Shown: positions 1-6,540 of the stretch, in pieces
How the letters are laid out: the number at the start of each line of letters is the position of its first letter
How positions within the stretch are numbered: position 1 is the stretch's first letter
NCBI GenBank assembly: GCA_009918425.1
Contig: RGEC01000091.1
Location: forward strand, 1-8,429
Reading direction: 5' to 3'
Length of the DNA stretch: 8,429 nucleotides
Source: Bacteroidota bacterium
Lineage (GTDB): Bacteria; Bacteroidota; Bacteroidia; NS11-12g; UBA955
Translations under genes and position numbers: made by a program
The notes under the pieces: model-generated
What the model saw: the letters and a program-made list of their open reading frames with translations, nothing else
Databases searched by the model: none
What the model was told of the DNA's origin: nothing

Positions 1-62
1 GGATTTGAACCCGTGTTACCGCCGTGAAAGGGCGATGTCCTAGGCCCCTAGACGATGGGGAC
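1..62 (-). tRNA. tRNA-Glu (anticodon TTC), 3' end cut off by the window edge
   Basis: Read on the minus strand, the RNA begins GTCCCC at 62 and runs through a D arm with the GTCTAG...CCTAGGAC pattern. The anticodon stem-loop follows, with loop CTTTCAC and anticodon TTC (complement of 26-28), then GGTAAC and a GGGTTCAAATCC T arm that reaches base 1. The acceptor 3' strand and any CCA lie outside. The body resembles glutamate tRNAs of Actinobacteria and Proteobacteria and is unlike what I recall of Bacteroidota tRNA-Glu, which matters because most of the window is Bacteroidota-like. Confidence 0.92.
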
Positions 63-88
63 CAAGGGGGTTACAAGTCTAACCTGCT

Positions 89-116
89 TTGAATCGCGTT
101 AATAACTCGCTCTAAG
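89..116 (+). promoter_or_regulatory. Possible sigma70-type promoter for tRNA-Lys in the divergent tRNA spacer
   Basis: The 77-bp spacer between the tRNAs must hold promoters in both directions. On the plus strand TTGAAT (89-94) could be a -35 element, followed after 16 bp by TCTAAG (111-116), a 4-of-6 match to TATAAT. The tRNA would begin 23 bp downstream. A minus-strand -10 candidate for tRNA-Glu is TAGACT (complement of 76-81), 13 bp before that tRNA. Both matches are weak. Confidence 0.25.
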
Positions 117-139
117 TGGCTCTACGCTAGTGCTGCTAC

Positions 140-212
140 GGGCCTTTAGCTCAGTCGGTAGAGCAACGGACTTTTAATCCGTGGGTCGTCGGTTCGATCC
201 CGACAGGGCCCA
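140..212 (+). tRNA. tRNA-Lys (anticodon TTT)
   Basis: A complete 73-nt cloverleaf. The acceptor strand GGGCCTT (140-146) pairs with AGGGCCC (205-211), including one T-G wobble, and the discriminator is A212. The D arm has the TAGCTCAG...GGTAGAGC pattern. The anticodon stem ACGGA/TCCGT encloses the loop CTTTTAA with anticodon TTT at 173-175. The T arm is GTCGG TTCGATC CCGAC. CCA is not encoded: the sequence after the discriminator is CAC. The sequence looks like actinobacterial tRNA-Lys(TTT); that is a recollection of the family, not a database comparison. Confidence 0.95.
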
Positions 213-265
213 CACTAATGTCTAGGAATCCTCAATTGGTGAGTTAACCTTGGGAAGACGAGACT

Positions 266-1546
266 TTGATAATTCTAAGGAGCCAAACTCTGTCAAAGGT
301 AATACTTCAATTTAGGATGTTTCGGTGGGTATCGATTACCGCGGTACTTACCACGATAGTTATTACACCCTGGTTTACTTATGATCCAATAAACTTACCA
401 AAAGTAGTTGTTGTAACAACTGGTGGCTTTTTATTTCTTGGAGTGTTGTTGTCCAATACTAAAGCAATAATTCAAATTCTTGGTATTCCACTGTTCCTAT
501 TCTTAGTTTTTTTCTTTATTGCTCTAGTAATCAATTTATTGTTTGCACCATCGCCGTTCACTCAGAAATTATGGGGTGTATTTGGACGAGACAACGGTGC
601 ACTTAGTTATCTAGCTCTAGCTTTAGTCCTTGCAGCCTCTGCTTCAATCATGAACGTTAATCACTATAAGAAAATATTCTTCCTACTTCCATTAACTGCC
701 ATTCCTATAAGTTCTTACAGTCTTTTTCAATTAGCAGGTTTAGATCCAGTTGATTGGAGCTATAAGGCGGCGTTTGCAACTTTGGGAAATGTGAATTTTC
801 TTTCAGCATTTCTAGGAATGGCCTGCGTTGCGTTTCTTTCAACTTACTTTGTGCGGGACATAAAGAGGAAAATCCGGATTCTCGCACTCCTAATGATTCC
901 AATTATGTTGTTCATAATATATTCCACTGACTCCATACAAGGTTTTGCGGTTTTCTTGAGTGGAGCCGTAGTAATCGGGTTTCTAGAAGTGCGAAAGCGA
1001 AGTAGGTATTTTCTCTATTTATTTTCACTAACCACTGTCTTGTCATTTGTTCTATCTGTTATGGCTCTTCTCAATATAGGACCTCTTGCAAAGTTAATTT
1101 ATCAGCCGTCTATTACTTTTCGCTTTGACTACATGCATGCGGCTTTGAAAACATTTGTCAATAACCCAATTGTCGGGGTTGGGCTAGATGGGTTTGGAGA
1201 TTGGTACCGAAATTACAGAGGGATAATTTCTGCGTTTAGAACGGGGACATCAAGAACAACGAATAGCGCGCATAATATTTTTCTGGATGTAGCTTCTGGA
1301 GGCGGAATACTTTTATTAATCCCTACGCTCGCCATATTTATTTATGCGGCCCTAGTCTCAATCAAAGCGTTGCGCAAAGTTGAAAATCAAGATCCCGTGT
1401 TCGTTGGATTTATAGCTGTGTGGGTTGGCTACTTGGTGCAATCATTAATAAGTATCAATCAAATAGGAGTTGGGATCTGGGGTTGGATTTTTACGGGAGT
1501 GATTTGTGGCTACGCTCGGTGCTTAGGTGTGGCGGAACGGCCGGGT
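266..1546 (+). other. O-antigen ligase-like segment (5' part of the chimeric ORF, gene truncated at its 3' end)
   Basis: O-antigen ligase/polymerase family proteins join or polymerise lipid-linked glycans at the periplasmic face of the inner membrane. The segment has about ten hydrophobic stretches, for example residues 22-36, 47-63, 71-93, 111-128, 136-152, 205-219, 246-270, 346-365, 379-396 and 402-418. It carries the family's GN-x-NF signature (TLGNVNFLSAF, 172-182). It also has the large loop before the last helices with PIVGVGLDGFGDWY (301-314) and the conserved SAHNIFLD...GGGILL stretch (334-350). Homologues usually end soon after the last helix, so only a short tail may be missing. The glycan substrate cannot be inferred, and no sugar-biosynthesis genes are adjacent. 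With the tRNA pair upstream it forms a block foreign to the rest of the window. Confidence 0.78.
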
Positions 1547-2638
1547 TTCAATAGTCCTTTTAAAGTCAATAATTTCAGCCGATTTGAATGGCAAAATGCA
1601 TTCAATTATTTCAACAGATCAAAAAATACCATAAAGCGGAATCTGGTTACAGGCGCAGAAACCCCATACCGTCCTGAAGATCAGGACACTTCTATTTTCA
1701 CCATGTTCAATTCACGGGGTGTCTATACACAGAGGAACCCTGCAAATCCTGTTTCCTGGACAATGGGTTATGATTTTATGAGAGAAACCGCTTTAGGCAA
1801 ACGCATTCCCGCGCAGTTACCCGGAATTACAGACGTAGCAATTTTCGGAGCCATGGAATATGCTCCCAGTAAAGAATGGCAGGTTAGACCCTCACTTCGA
1901 ATATTACACAATTCCCGATTTGGCAACCCAATCATCTCTTCTGTTTTCGGCAATCGGGTTAAAATGGCTCCTTTGATTCCTTCCCTACAACTTAAATACA
2001 ATTTATCCAAACACCTCTCTTTCAGGGGAAGTTATGCCAAAGGTTTCAGGGCTCCCTCGCTCAAAGAACTGAATTTCTATTTTGTAGACATGAGCCACAA
2101 TGTTCATGGCAACGACAGTTTAAAGGCTGAGATATCTGACAATTTCATCCTGTCTTTTGACTATAGGCATCCTTTTTCAAGCACATCTGGAGCCATTTTC
2201 AGTTTTTCTTTGTTCAATAATATAATCAGAAACAAAATTAATCTGGCACTGATTGACCTAAATACCAATTACTATACCTATATCAACATAGGCCGGTTTC
2301 GCTCACAAGGACTCAGCACCAATTTTAACCTTACACGCAAATTCCCGGATCAAAAGGCATCTGTATCTCTGCTAAGCAGATACACTAGTCCGACTATGGG
2401 CTATATGGAAAACAACGAACGCTATAGGACTGCAGGATTCTATTTACTGGATTTGACCGCTCAGAAGGCTTTTCCCGGTATGGGGCTGCACATTTCATGC
2501 GGAGTGAAAAATATCCTGGGCGTTACAACACTGGCTTCCACAAGACGTAATCTCACCCCTCACTCCGAACAGGGATTGAATGTAAACATCACGCCCGGCA
2601 GAACATTATTTTTACGGTTTAGTTACGATATCAAATGA
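266..2638 (+). CDS. Chimeric ORF: O-antigen ligase-like N-terminal half joined to TonB-dependent receptor C-terminal half
   Basis: This 790-codon frame is open but combines two proteins that cannot work as one chain. Residues 1 to about 427 are a polytopic inner-membrane protein of the O-antigen ligase (Wzy/WaaL-like) family. Residues from about 428 to 790 are the outer-membrane barrel half of a TonB-dependent receptor, without its signal peptide and plug domain. An inner-membrane bundle cannot be threaded together with an outer-membrane barrel, so I read this as two truncated genes joined by chance in frame. The joint probably lies between 1500 and 1590. The longest start is TTG at 266. ATG at 317 (residue 18) is the first ATG but has no well-spaced Shine-Dalgarno. 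The stop overlaps the next gene's ATG by 4 bp, so the receptor half is native to its downstream context. The two halves are described separately below. Confidence 0.8.
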   Translation: MIILRSQTLSKVILQFRMFRWVSITAVLTTIVITPWFTYDPINLPKVVVVTTGGFLFLGVLLSNTKAIIQILGIPLFLFLVFFFIALVINLLFAPSPFTQKLWGVFGRDNGALSYLALALVLAASASIMNVNHYKKIFFLLPLTAIPISSYSLFQLAGLDPVDWSYKAAFATLGNVNFLSAFLGMACVAFLSTYFVRDIKRKIRILALLMIPIMLFIIYSTDSIQGFAVFLSGAVVIGFLEVRKRSRYFLYLFSLTTVLSFVLSVMALLNIGPLAKLIYQPSITFRFDYMHAALKTFVNNPIVGVGLDGFGDWYRNYRGIISAFRTGTSRTTNSAHNIFLDVASGGGILLLIPTLAIFIYAALVSIKALRKVENQDPVFVGFIAVWVGYLVQSLISINQIGVGIWGWIFTGVICGYARCLGVAERPGFNSPFKVNNFSRFEWQNAFNYFNRSKNTIKRNLVTGAETPYRPEDQDTSIFTMFNSRGVYTQRNPANPVSWTMGYDFMRETALGKRIPAQLPGITDVAIFGAMEYAPSKEWQVRPSLRILHNSRFGNPIISSVFGNRVKMAPLIPSLQLKYNLSKHLSFRGSYAKGFRAPSLKELNFYFVDMSHNVHGNDSLKAEISDNFILSFDYRHPFSSTSGAIFSFSLFNNIIRNKINLALIDLNTNYYTYINIGRFRSQGLSTNFNLTRKFPDQKASVSLLSRYTSPTMGYMENNERYRTAGFYLLDLTAQKAFPGMGLHISCGVKNILGVTTLASTRRNLTPHSEQGLNVNITPGRTLFLRFSYDIK
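277..282 (+). promoter_or_regulatory. Shine-Dalgarno-like AAGGAG inside the 5' end of the ligase frame
   Basis: A perfect AAGGAG lies after the TTG at 266. Seven bases downstream is CTG (290-292), in frame as residue 9. The motif could therefore serve a rare CTG start, or be coincidental with the true start at TTG 266 or ATG 317. A strong Shine-Dalgarno here contrasts with its absence before the Bacteroidota-type genes further right. Confidence 0.3.
1547..2638 (+). other. TonB-dependent receptor, C-terminal beta-barrel segment (5' part missing)
   Basis: TonB-dependent receptors import iron complexes, heme, cobalamin or glycans across the outer membrane using energy from TonB-ExbBD. From about residue 428 on, the sequence alternates short amphipathic strands and loops, with the barrel motif GSYAKGFRAPSLKEL (588-602) and the late-barrel stretch with GVKNILG, ending FLRFSYDIK. 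Typical receptors exceed 650 residues; here about 363 remain, with no signal peptide, TonB box or plug domain. The downstream HmuY-like lipoprotein overlaps the stop by 4 bp, which suggests a heme (HmuR-like) or other iron-chelate substrate, but the ligand is an inference from context. The left limit given is an estimate, the first residue that no longer looks like ligase. Confidence 0.8.
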
Positions 2639-3669
2639 GGCAGCATAATAAATATAGCTTGTGTATAGGTTTACTGATTTTGCTGACATGCATATCAGGA
2701 TGTGAGAAAGATGAACGGCTGTATACTGCACCGGACGTGCCTGTCGGCACCCAGTCTGCCACGTTCTCCATGGGAGAAAACTACGAAAATCAGCTTTGGT
2801 TTGAATTTTCAACACAAAAAACAGCATCCAATGCTTTTGGGATGTGGGATATTGGTTTTTCATGGAGCGAAAAAAACAACATTATAATCAATACAGGTAA
2901 GCATAGTGCCTACACTGTTACCTATTTAGAAGGCACAAACTTCCGTGATTTTCGCTTTATCGATGTGAGTAAGCACGTATGGACTTTTGACAATCCAAAC
3001 GGCCATCCCGACTCTCTGTCCTTCTCAGGATGGTGGGAAAGCTACCAAATGGGAAAGGCAAAACCCAAAGACCGACTATATATCATTAACCGAGGTGCTG
3101 ACTCGTTGGGATCCAAAAAGTTCATTAAATTAAAAATGCTGGGAAGAGAAGGTGCCACATACCATTTTCAGTGGGGATTGCTTTCAGATTCTGTTCCGCA
3201 TGATGTTTATATAAGTGCTAAAAATGAATATAATTTTGCCTATTTCAGTTTCAGCAGCGAAAAAGAGGTTTTTAATGAACCATTCACAAGGGACAACTGG
3301 GATATGGTTATTACAACCTATAAACAAACAGTAACTGAAGAAACCCTTGGCACGACCATGCCATACATTCTAAGAGGTGTGTTAACCAACCCAAACAAAG
3401 TGAAAGTACTGGAACTAAATAACATCATCGACTTTAATGCAATAGATCTACAATACGCCAAAGGGCTTATTTTGGGTGACTTTTTGAATGAAATAGGCTA
3501 TGATTGGAAAACCTGGAGCCTGACAGCGAATAAGTATACCATAAACCAAAAGAAAATATTCATAATACTGGATGCCAAAGGCAATTATTTTAAAATGCGC
3601 TTTGTGGATTTTTACAACGATAAAGGCGAAAAAGGTTATCCCAAAATCGCCTGGGAATTGCTAAAATAA
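2635..3669 (+). CDS. HmuY-like lipoprotein with two tandem HmuY-type halves
   Basis: HmuY proteins of Bacteroidota are surface lipoproteins that bind heme and pass it to a partner TonB-dependent receptor. This 344-residue protein starts with a lipoprotein signal peptide: hydrophobic residues 9-20 and lipobox ISGC with Cys23. It ends with the family's C-terminal signature, YFKMRFVDFYNDKGEKGYP (318-336). At 344 residues it is longer than Porphyromonas gingivalis HmuY (about 216), and the extra length looks like an internal duplication. YENQLWFEFS (50-59) and WDIGF (71-75) recur as YNFAYFSFSS (199-208) and WDMVI (222-226), and 146-182 resembles the C-terminal strands. The ATG overlaps the stop of the upstream receptor (ATGA), so translation is probably coupled. 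Heme binding is inferred from family and context; I cannot place the ligand residues. Confidence 0.8.
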   Translation: MRQHNKYSLCIGLLILLTCISGCEKDERLYTAPDVPVGTQSATFSMGENYENQLWFEFSTQKTASNAFGMWDIGFSWSEKNNIIINTGKHSAYTVTYLEGTNFRDFRFIDVSKHVWTFDNPNGHPDSLSFSGWWESYQMGKAKPKDRLYIINRGADSLGSKKFIKLKMLGREGATYHFQWGLLSDSVPHDVYISAKNEYNFAYFSFSSEKEVFNEPFTRDNWDMVITTYKQTVTEETLGTTMPYILRGVLTNPNKVKVLELNNIIDFNAIDLQYAKGLILGDFLNEIGYDWKTWSLTANKYTINQKKIFIILDAKGNYFKMRFVDFYNDKGEKGYPKIAWELLK

Positions 3670-3701
3670 AGATATTTATTCCCTAAATACTGCCAAAATT
3701 G

Positions 3702-3709
3702 TACCTTTG
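3702..3709 (+). promoter_or_regulatory. Bacteroidota-type promoter, -7 element TACCTTTG
   Basis: TACCTTTG matches the Bacteroidota sigma factor -7 consensus TAnnTTTG and is followed by the common C/A. A possible weak -33 element is TTTATT at 3675-3680, 21 bp upstream. Transcription would start near 3715, giving a leader of only about 14 bases before ATG 3729. The element lies inside the 5' extension of the frame to TTG 3699, which argues against that longer start. Confidence 0.65.
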
Positions 3710-3728
3710 CAGCCCTTCAAAATTGTTC

Positions 3729-4796
3729 ATGTTTAGGTTTATTAAACTCTTTCCCGTTGTTTTATTTTTTGCAGGCTGCGCTGCCAAAAAACAAGTGTCT
3801 ACAATTCCCCCTGGCAAGGATGAAAAGCACCTTAAAAATATAACGCAGCTTACATTCGGCGGCGATAATGCGGAAGCATACTGGAGTTTTGACGGAAAAT
3901 CGGTTACCTTTCAGAGTAATAACCCTGCCTGGGGATTGCAATGTGACCAGATTTTCACCTCTAAAATATCCCGGTTCGGCGACTCGGCATACAAACCCAA
4001 CCTAATCTCTACTGGCCAAGGCCGAACAACCTGTTCTTATTATATGCCAGACAATAAGCACATATTGTTTGCAAGCACTCACCTCGACAACAAAAGCTGC
4101 CCGCCCCCACCCGAATCCAAAGGAGCCTATGCCTGGCCTCTGTATAAGGGATATGATATTTTTATTTCGGACCTAAAAGGGAAGATTACCACAAGACTCA
4201 CCACAGAACCGGGTTACGATGCCGAAGCTACCGTATCGCCCGATGGTAAAAAGATTGTATTTACCAGCACACGAAGTGGTGACCTTGAACTGTGGATTAT
4301 GGATATTGATGGAAGCAATCAAAAACAACTCACTTTCGGGCTTGGCTATGACGGTGGAGCCTTTTTCAGTCCTGACAGTAAAAAAATTGTCTTTCGCAGC
4401 AGCAGACCCCAAACAGAAGAAGAAATCACCAAATACAAAGACCTACTCAACAAAGATTTGGTGGAACCTACCCATATGGAAATATACACCATTAACGCAG
4501 ATGGAACCAATCTGAAGCAGATTACCACATTGGGCAAGGCAAACTGGGCCCCATTCTACCACCCTGGCAACAAGAAAATTATATTTTCAAGCAACCACAA
4601 AAGTAAACGTGGATATGACTTCCAGCTTTATATGATAGATGAAGATGGAAGCAATCTTGAACAAATCACCACGGAAAGTATTTTCAACTCCTTTCCCATG
4701 TTTTCACCGAATGGGAAACAACTGATATTTTCGTCCAACAGAAACAACGGTGGTGGCAGGGCTACTAACTTGTTTGTTGCTGACTGGATTGACTGA
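3729..4796 (+). CDS. TolB-like PD40 beta-propeller lipoprotein
   Basis: The 355-residue product has a lipoprotein signal peptide (hydrophobic 8-15, lipobox FAGC, Cys17), so it is probably anchored at a membrane facing the periplasm or surface. The rest is a series of PD40/WD40-like blades of the TolB type, with the pattern qlT...(S/P)DGKkIvFsS near residues 39-63, 105-116, 156-181, 199-224, 264-288 and 312-337. Blades are joined by DIDGSNQKQLT-like connectors. An insertion at 124-146 holds CPPPP and WPLYKGYDIF, a stretch I associate with a Bacteroidota subgroup of these proteins. Such proteins are often annotated as TolB, but the Tol-Pal role and the TolB N-terminal domain are not evident, so the function is unknown. 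ATG 3729 is chosen over TTG 3699 because the promoter lies between them. The stop overlaps the recO start by one base (TGATG). Confidence 0.82.
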   Translation: MFRFIKLFPVVLFFAGCAAKKQVSTIPPGKDEKHLKNITQLTFGGDNAEAYWSFDGKSVTFQSNNPAWGLQCDQIFTSKISRFGDSAYKPNLISTGQGRTTCSYYMPDNKHILFASTHLDNKSCPPPPESKGAYAWPLYKGYDIFISDLKGKITTRLTTEPGYDAEATVSPDGKKIVFTSTRSGDLELWIMDIDGSNQKQLTFGLGYDGGAFFSPDSKKIVFRSSRPQTEEEITKYKDLLNKDLVEPTHMEIYTINADGTNLKQITTLGKANWAPFYHPGNKKIIFSSNHKSKRGYDFQLYMIDEDGSNLEQITTESIFNSFPMFSPNGKQLIFSSNRNNGGGRATNLFVADWID

Positions 4797-5458
4797 TGCT
4801 AATCAAAACAGAAGCGCTGGTTCTCAAAAAAATACCCTACGGCGAAAACTCAGCCGTGGTGCACCTTTTTTGTCAGTCACACGGAATTCTTCCCTTCATG
4901 TTTTCCGGTGTTCAGGGGAAAAAAGGTAAAAGTGCCCTGCTGAGACCAGGGACTTTCGTGGAAATTGTTTTCAATTTTACCGAAAGGCAAAATATACTCA
5001 GGGCAAAGGAAGTGAAAGCCGTTGAACCCTTTATGACAGAAGATTTTATGGCATCGAATACTGCTCTTGTTTGCACCGAACTAATCCGAAATACCCTGCC
5101 GGATGCCATGCCTGATGAAAACCTATTTTTAACGGCAAAAACAGATTTCGCGCGTCTATTCCGACGCAGTGAAAATGATCTGTGGTTTCTACAGCGGTTT
5201 ATGCTTAAACTTTGTGAGGCTGCAGGCCACGGTCTGTCTAACAATAATGCAGATTTGCAATCTGCCTGGTCAAACAGGAGTATAGATCAGGATAGCTTTA
5301 AACTGCTAACAGCTTTGCTTGATAATCAAAGTCCGCTTGCTGACCGCCCAACACGAAGAAAACTGGCTGAAACCCTAATCGCTTACATGTGTGAAGTGGT
5401 ATTTCCCGGCAAAGATGTACGCACTTTTCGGGTAATGCTGGATGTGCTGGACAACTGA
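4796..5458 (+). CDS. recO: DNA repair protein RecO
   Basis: RecO acts with RecF and RecR to load RecA onto SSB-coated single-stranded DNA in gap repair and recombination. The N-terminus (1-80) fits the RecO OB fold: it begins MLIKTEALVLKKIPYGENSA, followed by HGILPF, a basic GKKGKSALLRPG loop (41-52) and an EIVFNF strand. Residues 85-215 are the helical domain, including ELIRNTLP and LRR-type basic helices. At 220 residues it is slightly shorter than the usual 230-250. The zinc-finger cysteines found in many RecO proteins are absent: C140 in KLCEAAGHG has no CxxC partner. Translation is probably coupled to the TolB-like gene through the 1-bp overlap, and both would be read from the promoter at 3702. 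The gene ends directly against fbp. Confidence 0.88.
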   Translation: MLIKTEALVLKKIPYGENSAVVHLFCQSHGILPFMFSGVQGKKGKSALLRPGTFVEIVFNFTERQNILRAKEVKAVEPFMTEDFMASNTALVCTELIRNTLPDAMPDENLFLTAKTDFARLFRRSENDLWFLQRFMLKLCEAAGHGLSNNNADLQSAWSNRSIDQDSFKLLTALLDNQSPLADRPTRRKLAETLIAYMCEVVFPGKDVRTFRVMLDVLDN

Positions 5459-6463
5459 TCAGGAATATCGATTAAGATATTCAAGTGCGTGATTAACCAT
5501 ATCTGCGCTACCGATAAACAGTGGCGAACGCTGGTGCAGATCCGTGGGTAAAATATCCAGTATGCGCTCCCGACCCGAATGTGCCATTCCCCCCGCCTGT
5601 TCCACAATAAATGCCATAGTGTTGCACTCATAAATCAATCTCAGTTTGCCATTGGGCTTTTTTTCCGTTCCGGGATAAATAAAAATACCACCACGAAGCA
5701 GGTTTCTGTGCACATCGGCGATTAAACTGCCAATATAGCGAGCAGCATAAGGCCTGCCGGTAGCTTTATCCTTTTCTTTACACCAGGTAATGTATTGTCT
5801 CACACCTTCAGGAAAATCAGAGGTGTTGCCTTCATTTAAAGAAAAAATAGCGCCCCCCTCCGGTATACGGATATTTTCATGTGACAGGCAAAACTCCTGC
5901 AAGGTATCATCAAGTGTAAAACCATTTACCCCGTTGCCTGTGGTATAAATAAGCATGGTGCTGGTACCATAGAGAAAATAGCCAGCTGCTACCTGTTCAG
6001 AACCACGCTGTAAACAATCTTCTGTCTTGGGCGAGTAGTTGCTGTCTTTTCTGCGATAAATGGAAAAAATGGTTCCTATACTGGCATTTACATCAATATT
6101 GGAACTACCGTCCAACGGATCTATGGCTACATAATATTCCTTGTTTTCACAACCCTCAATAAAAATGGCATGATCCTGTTCTTCGCTTATAACAGCGCAT
6201 ACTTCTCCGCATCTGCTCAAAACCTCAATAAAGGTGGTATCTGCCACCACATCCAGTTTTTTCTGGTATTCTCCCTGAACATTCATAGAGCCCATATCGC
6301 CGAGAATATCCACCAGTCCGGCTTTTCTCACATCACGATTTACCATTTTGGCACCTAATTCAAGTGCCCTGAACATCTTACTGAAAGCGCCTGTCGCATT
6401 CTTATACAAAGCCTGCTGGTCCACAATAAACTGTTCCAGAGTGACCAATCCTTTTAAAGCCAT
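5459..6463 (-). CDS. fbp: Class I fructose-1,6-bisphosphatase
   Basis: This cytoplasmic gluconeogenic enzyme hydrolyses fructose 1,6-bisphosphate to fructose 6-phosphate and phosphate, using divalent metals. At 334 residues it is the normal length for the family. The class I motifs are all present: the acidic metal site SEEQD (93-97), DPLDGSSN (115-122), NEGN (210-213), and the substrate-binding YIGSLIADVHRNLLRGG (243-259). C-terminal conserved segments are KLRLIYECNTMAF (273-285) with EQAGG (288-292), and HQRSPLFIGS (310-319). Dinucleotide phosphate inhibition by AMP is typical of the family but cannot be read from this sequence. No Shine-Dalgarno precedes the ATG, as is usual in Bacteroidota. 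The gene diverges from aspartate kinase across 77 bp, and its stop codon abuts the recO stop on the other strand. Confidence 0.96.
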   Translation of the reverse strand: MALKGLVTLEQFIVDQQALYKNATGAFSKMFRALELGAKMVNRDVRKAGLVDILGDMGSMNVQGEYQKKLDVVADTTFIEVLSRCGEVCAVISEEQDHAIFIEGCENKEYYVAIDPLDGSSNIDVNASIGTIFSIYRRKDSNYSPKTEDCLQRGSEQVAAGYFLYGTSTMLIYTTGNGVNGFTLDDTLQEFCLSHENIRIPEGGAIFSLNEGNTSDFPEGVRQYITWCKEKDKATGRPYAARYIGSLIADVHRNLLRGGIFIYPGTEKKPNGKLRLIYECNTMAFIVEQAGGMAHSGRERILDILPTDLHQRSPLFIGSADMVNHALEYLNRYS

Positions 6464-6495
6464 AAATTATTTAGTATTTGGGGAGATTTGATATT

Positions 6496-6503
6496 TAACT
6501 TTG
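6496..6503 (+). promoter_or_regulatory. Bacteroidota-type promoter, -7 element TAACTTTG, upstream of aspartate kinase
   Basis: TAACTTTG fits TAnnTTTG and is followed by CA. TTTG at 6477-6480 is close for a -33 element (15-bp gap), and the AT-rich TTTA stretch around 6469-6473 is an alternative. The start would fall near 6510, leaving a leader of about 30 bases, too short for a lysine riboswitch. I found no equally good element on the minus strand for fbp. Confidence 0.55.
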
Positions 6504-6540
6504 CAAAAAAACAACAGGTACTTCGTCTTTCCCAATAAAA

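Noticed and set aside
140..265. tRNA-Lys as an attachment site for an integrated element that brought in the downstream genes
   Set aside because: There is no integrase and no repeated tRNA 3' end in the window, and the change of lineage occurs about 1.3 kb away inside a gene, not at the tRNA.
266..2638. A novel glycan-ligase/outer-membrane-receptor fusion protein
   Set aside because: The halves belong to different membranes, the receptor lacks plug and signal peptide, and the lineage signals change at the joint. Chimerism explains it more simply.
4173..4537. Small antisense and overlapping frames inside the TolB-like gene
   Set aside because: They lie wholly within a well-supported coding frame, have no promoter or start context, and translate to low-complexity sequence without recognisable motifs.
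6464..6540. Lysine riboswitch or other leader regulator upstream of aspartate kinase
   Set aside because: The leader after the -7 element is only about 30-40 bases, too short for a lysine riboswitch, with no visible hairpin and T tract.
6464..6540. A minus-strand TAnnTTTG promoter for fbp
   Set aside because: No CAAAnnTA occurs on the plus strand in this spacer. The nearest sequences miss the required bases.
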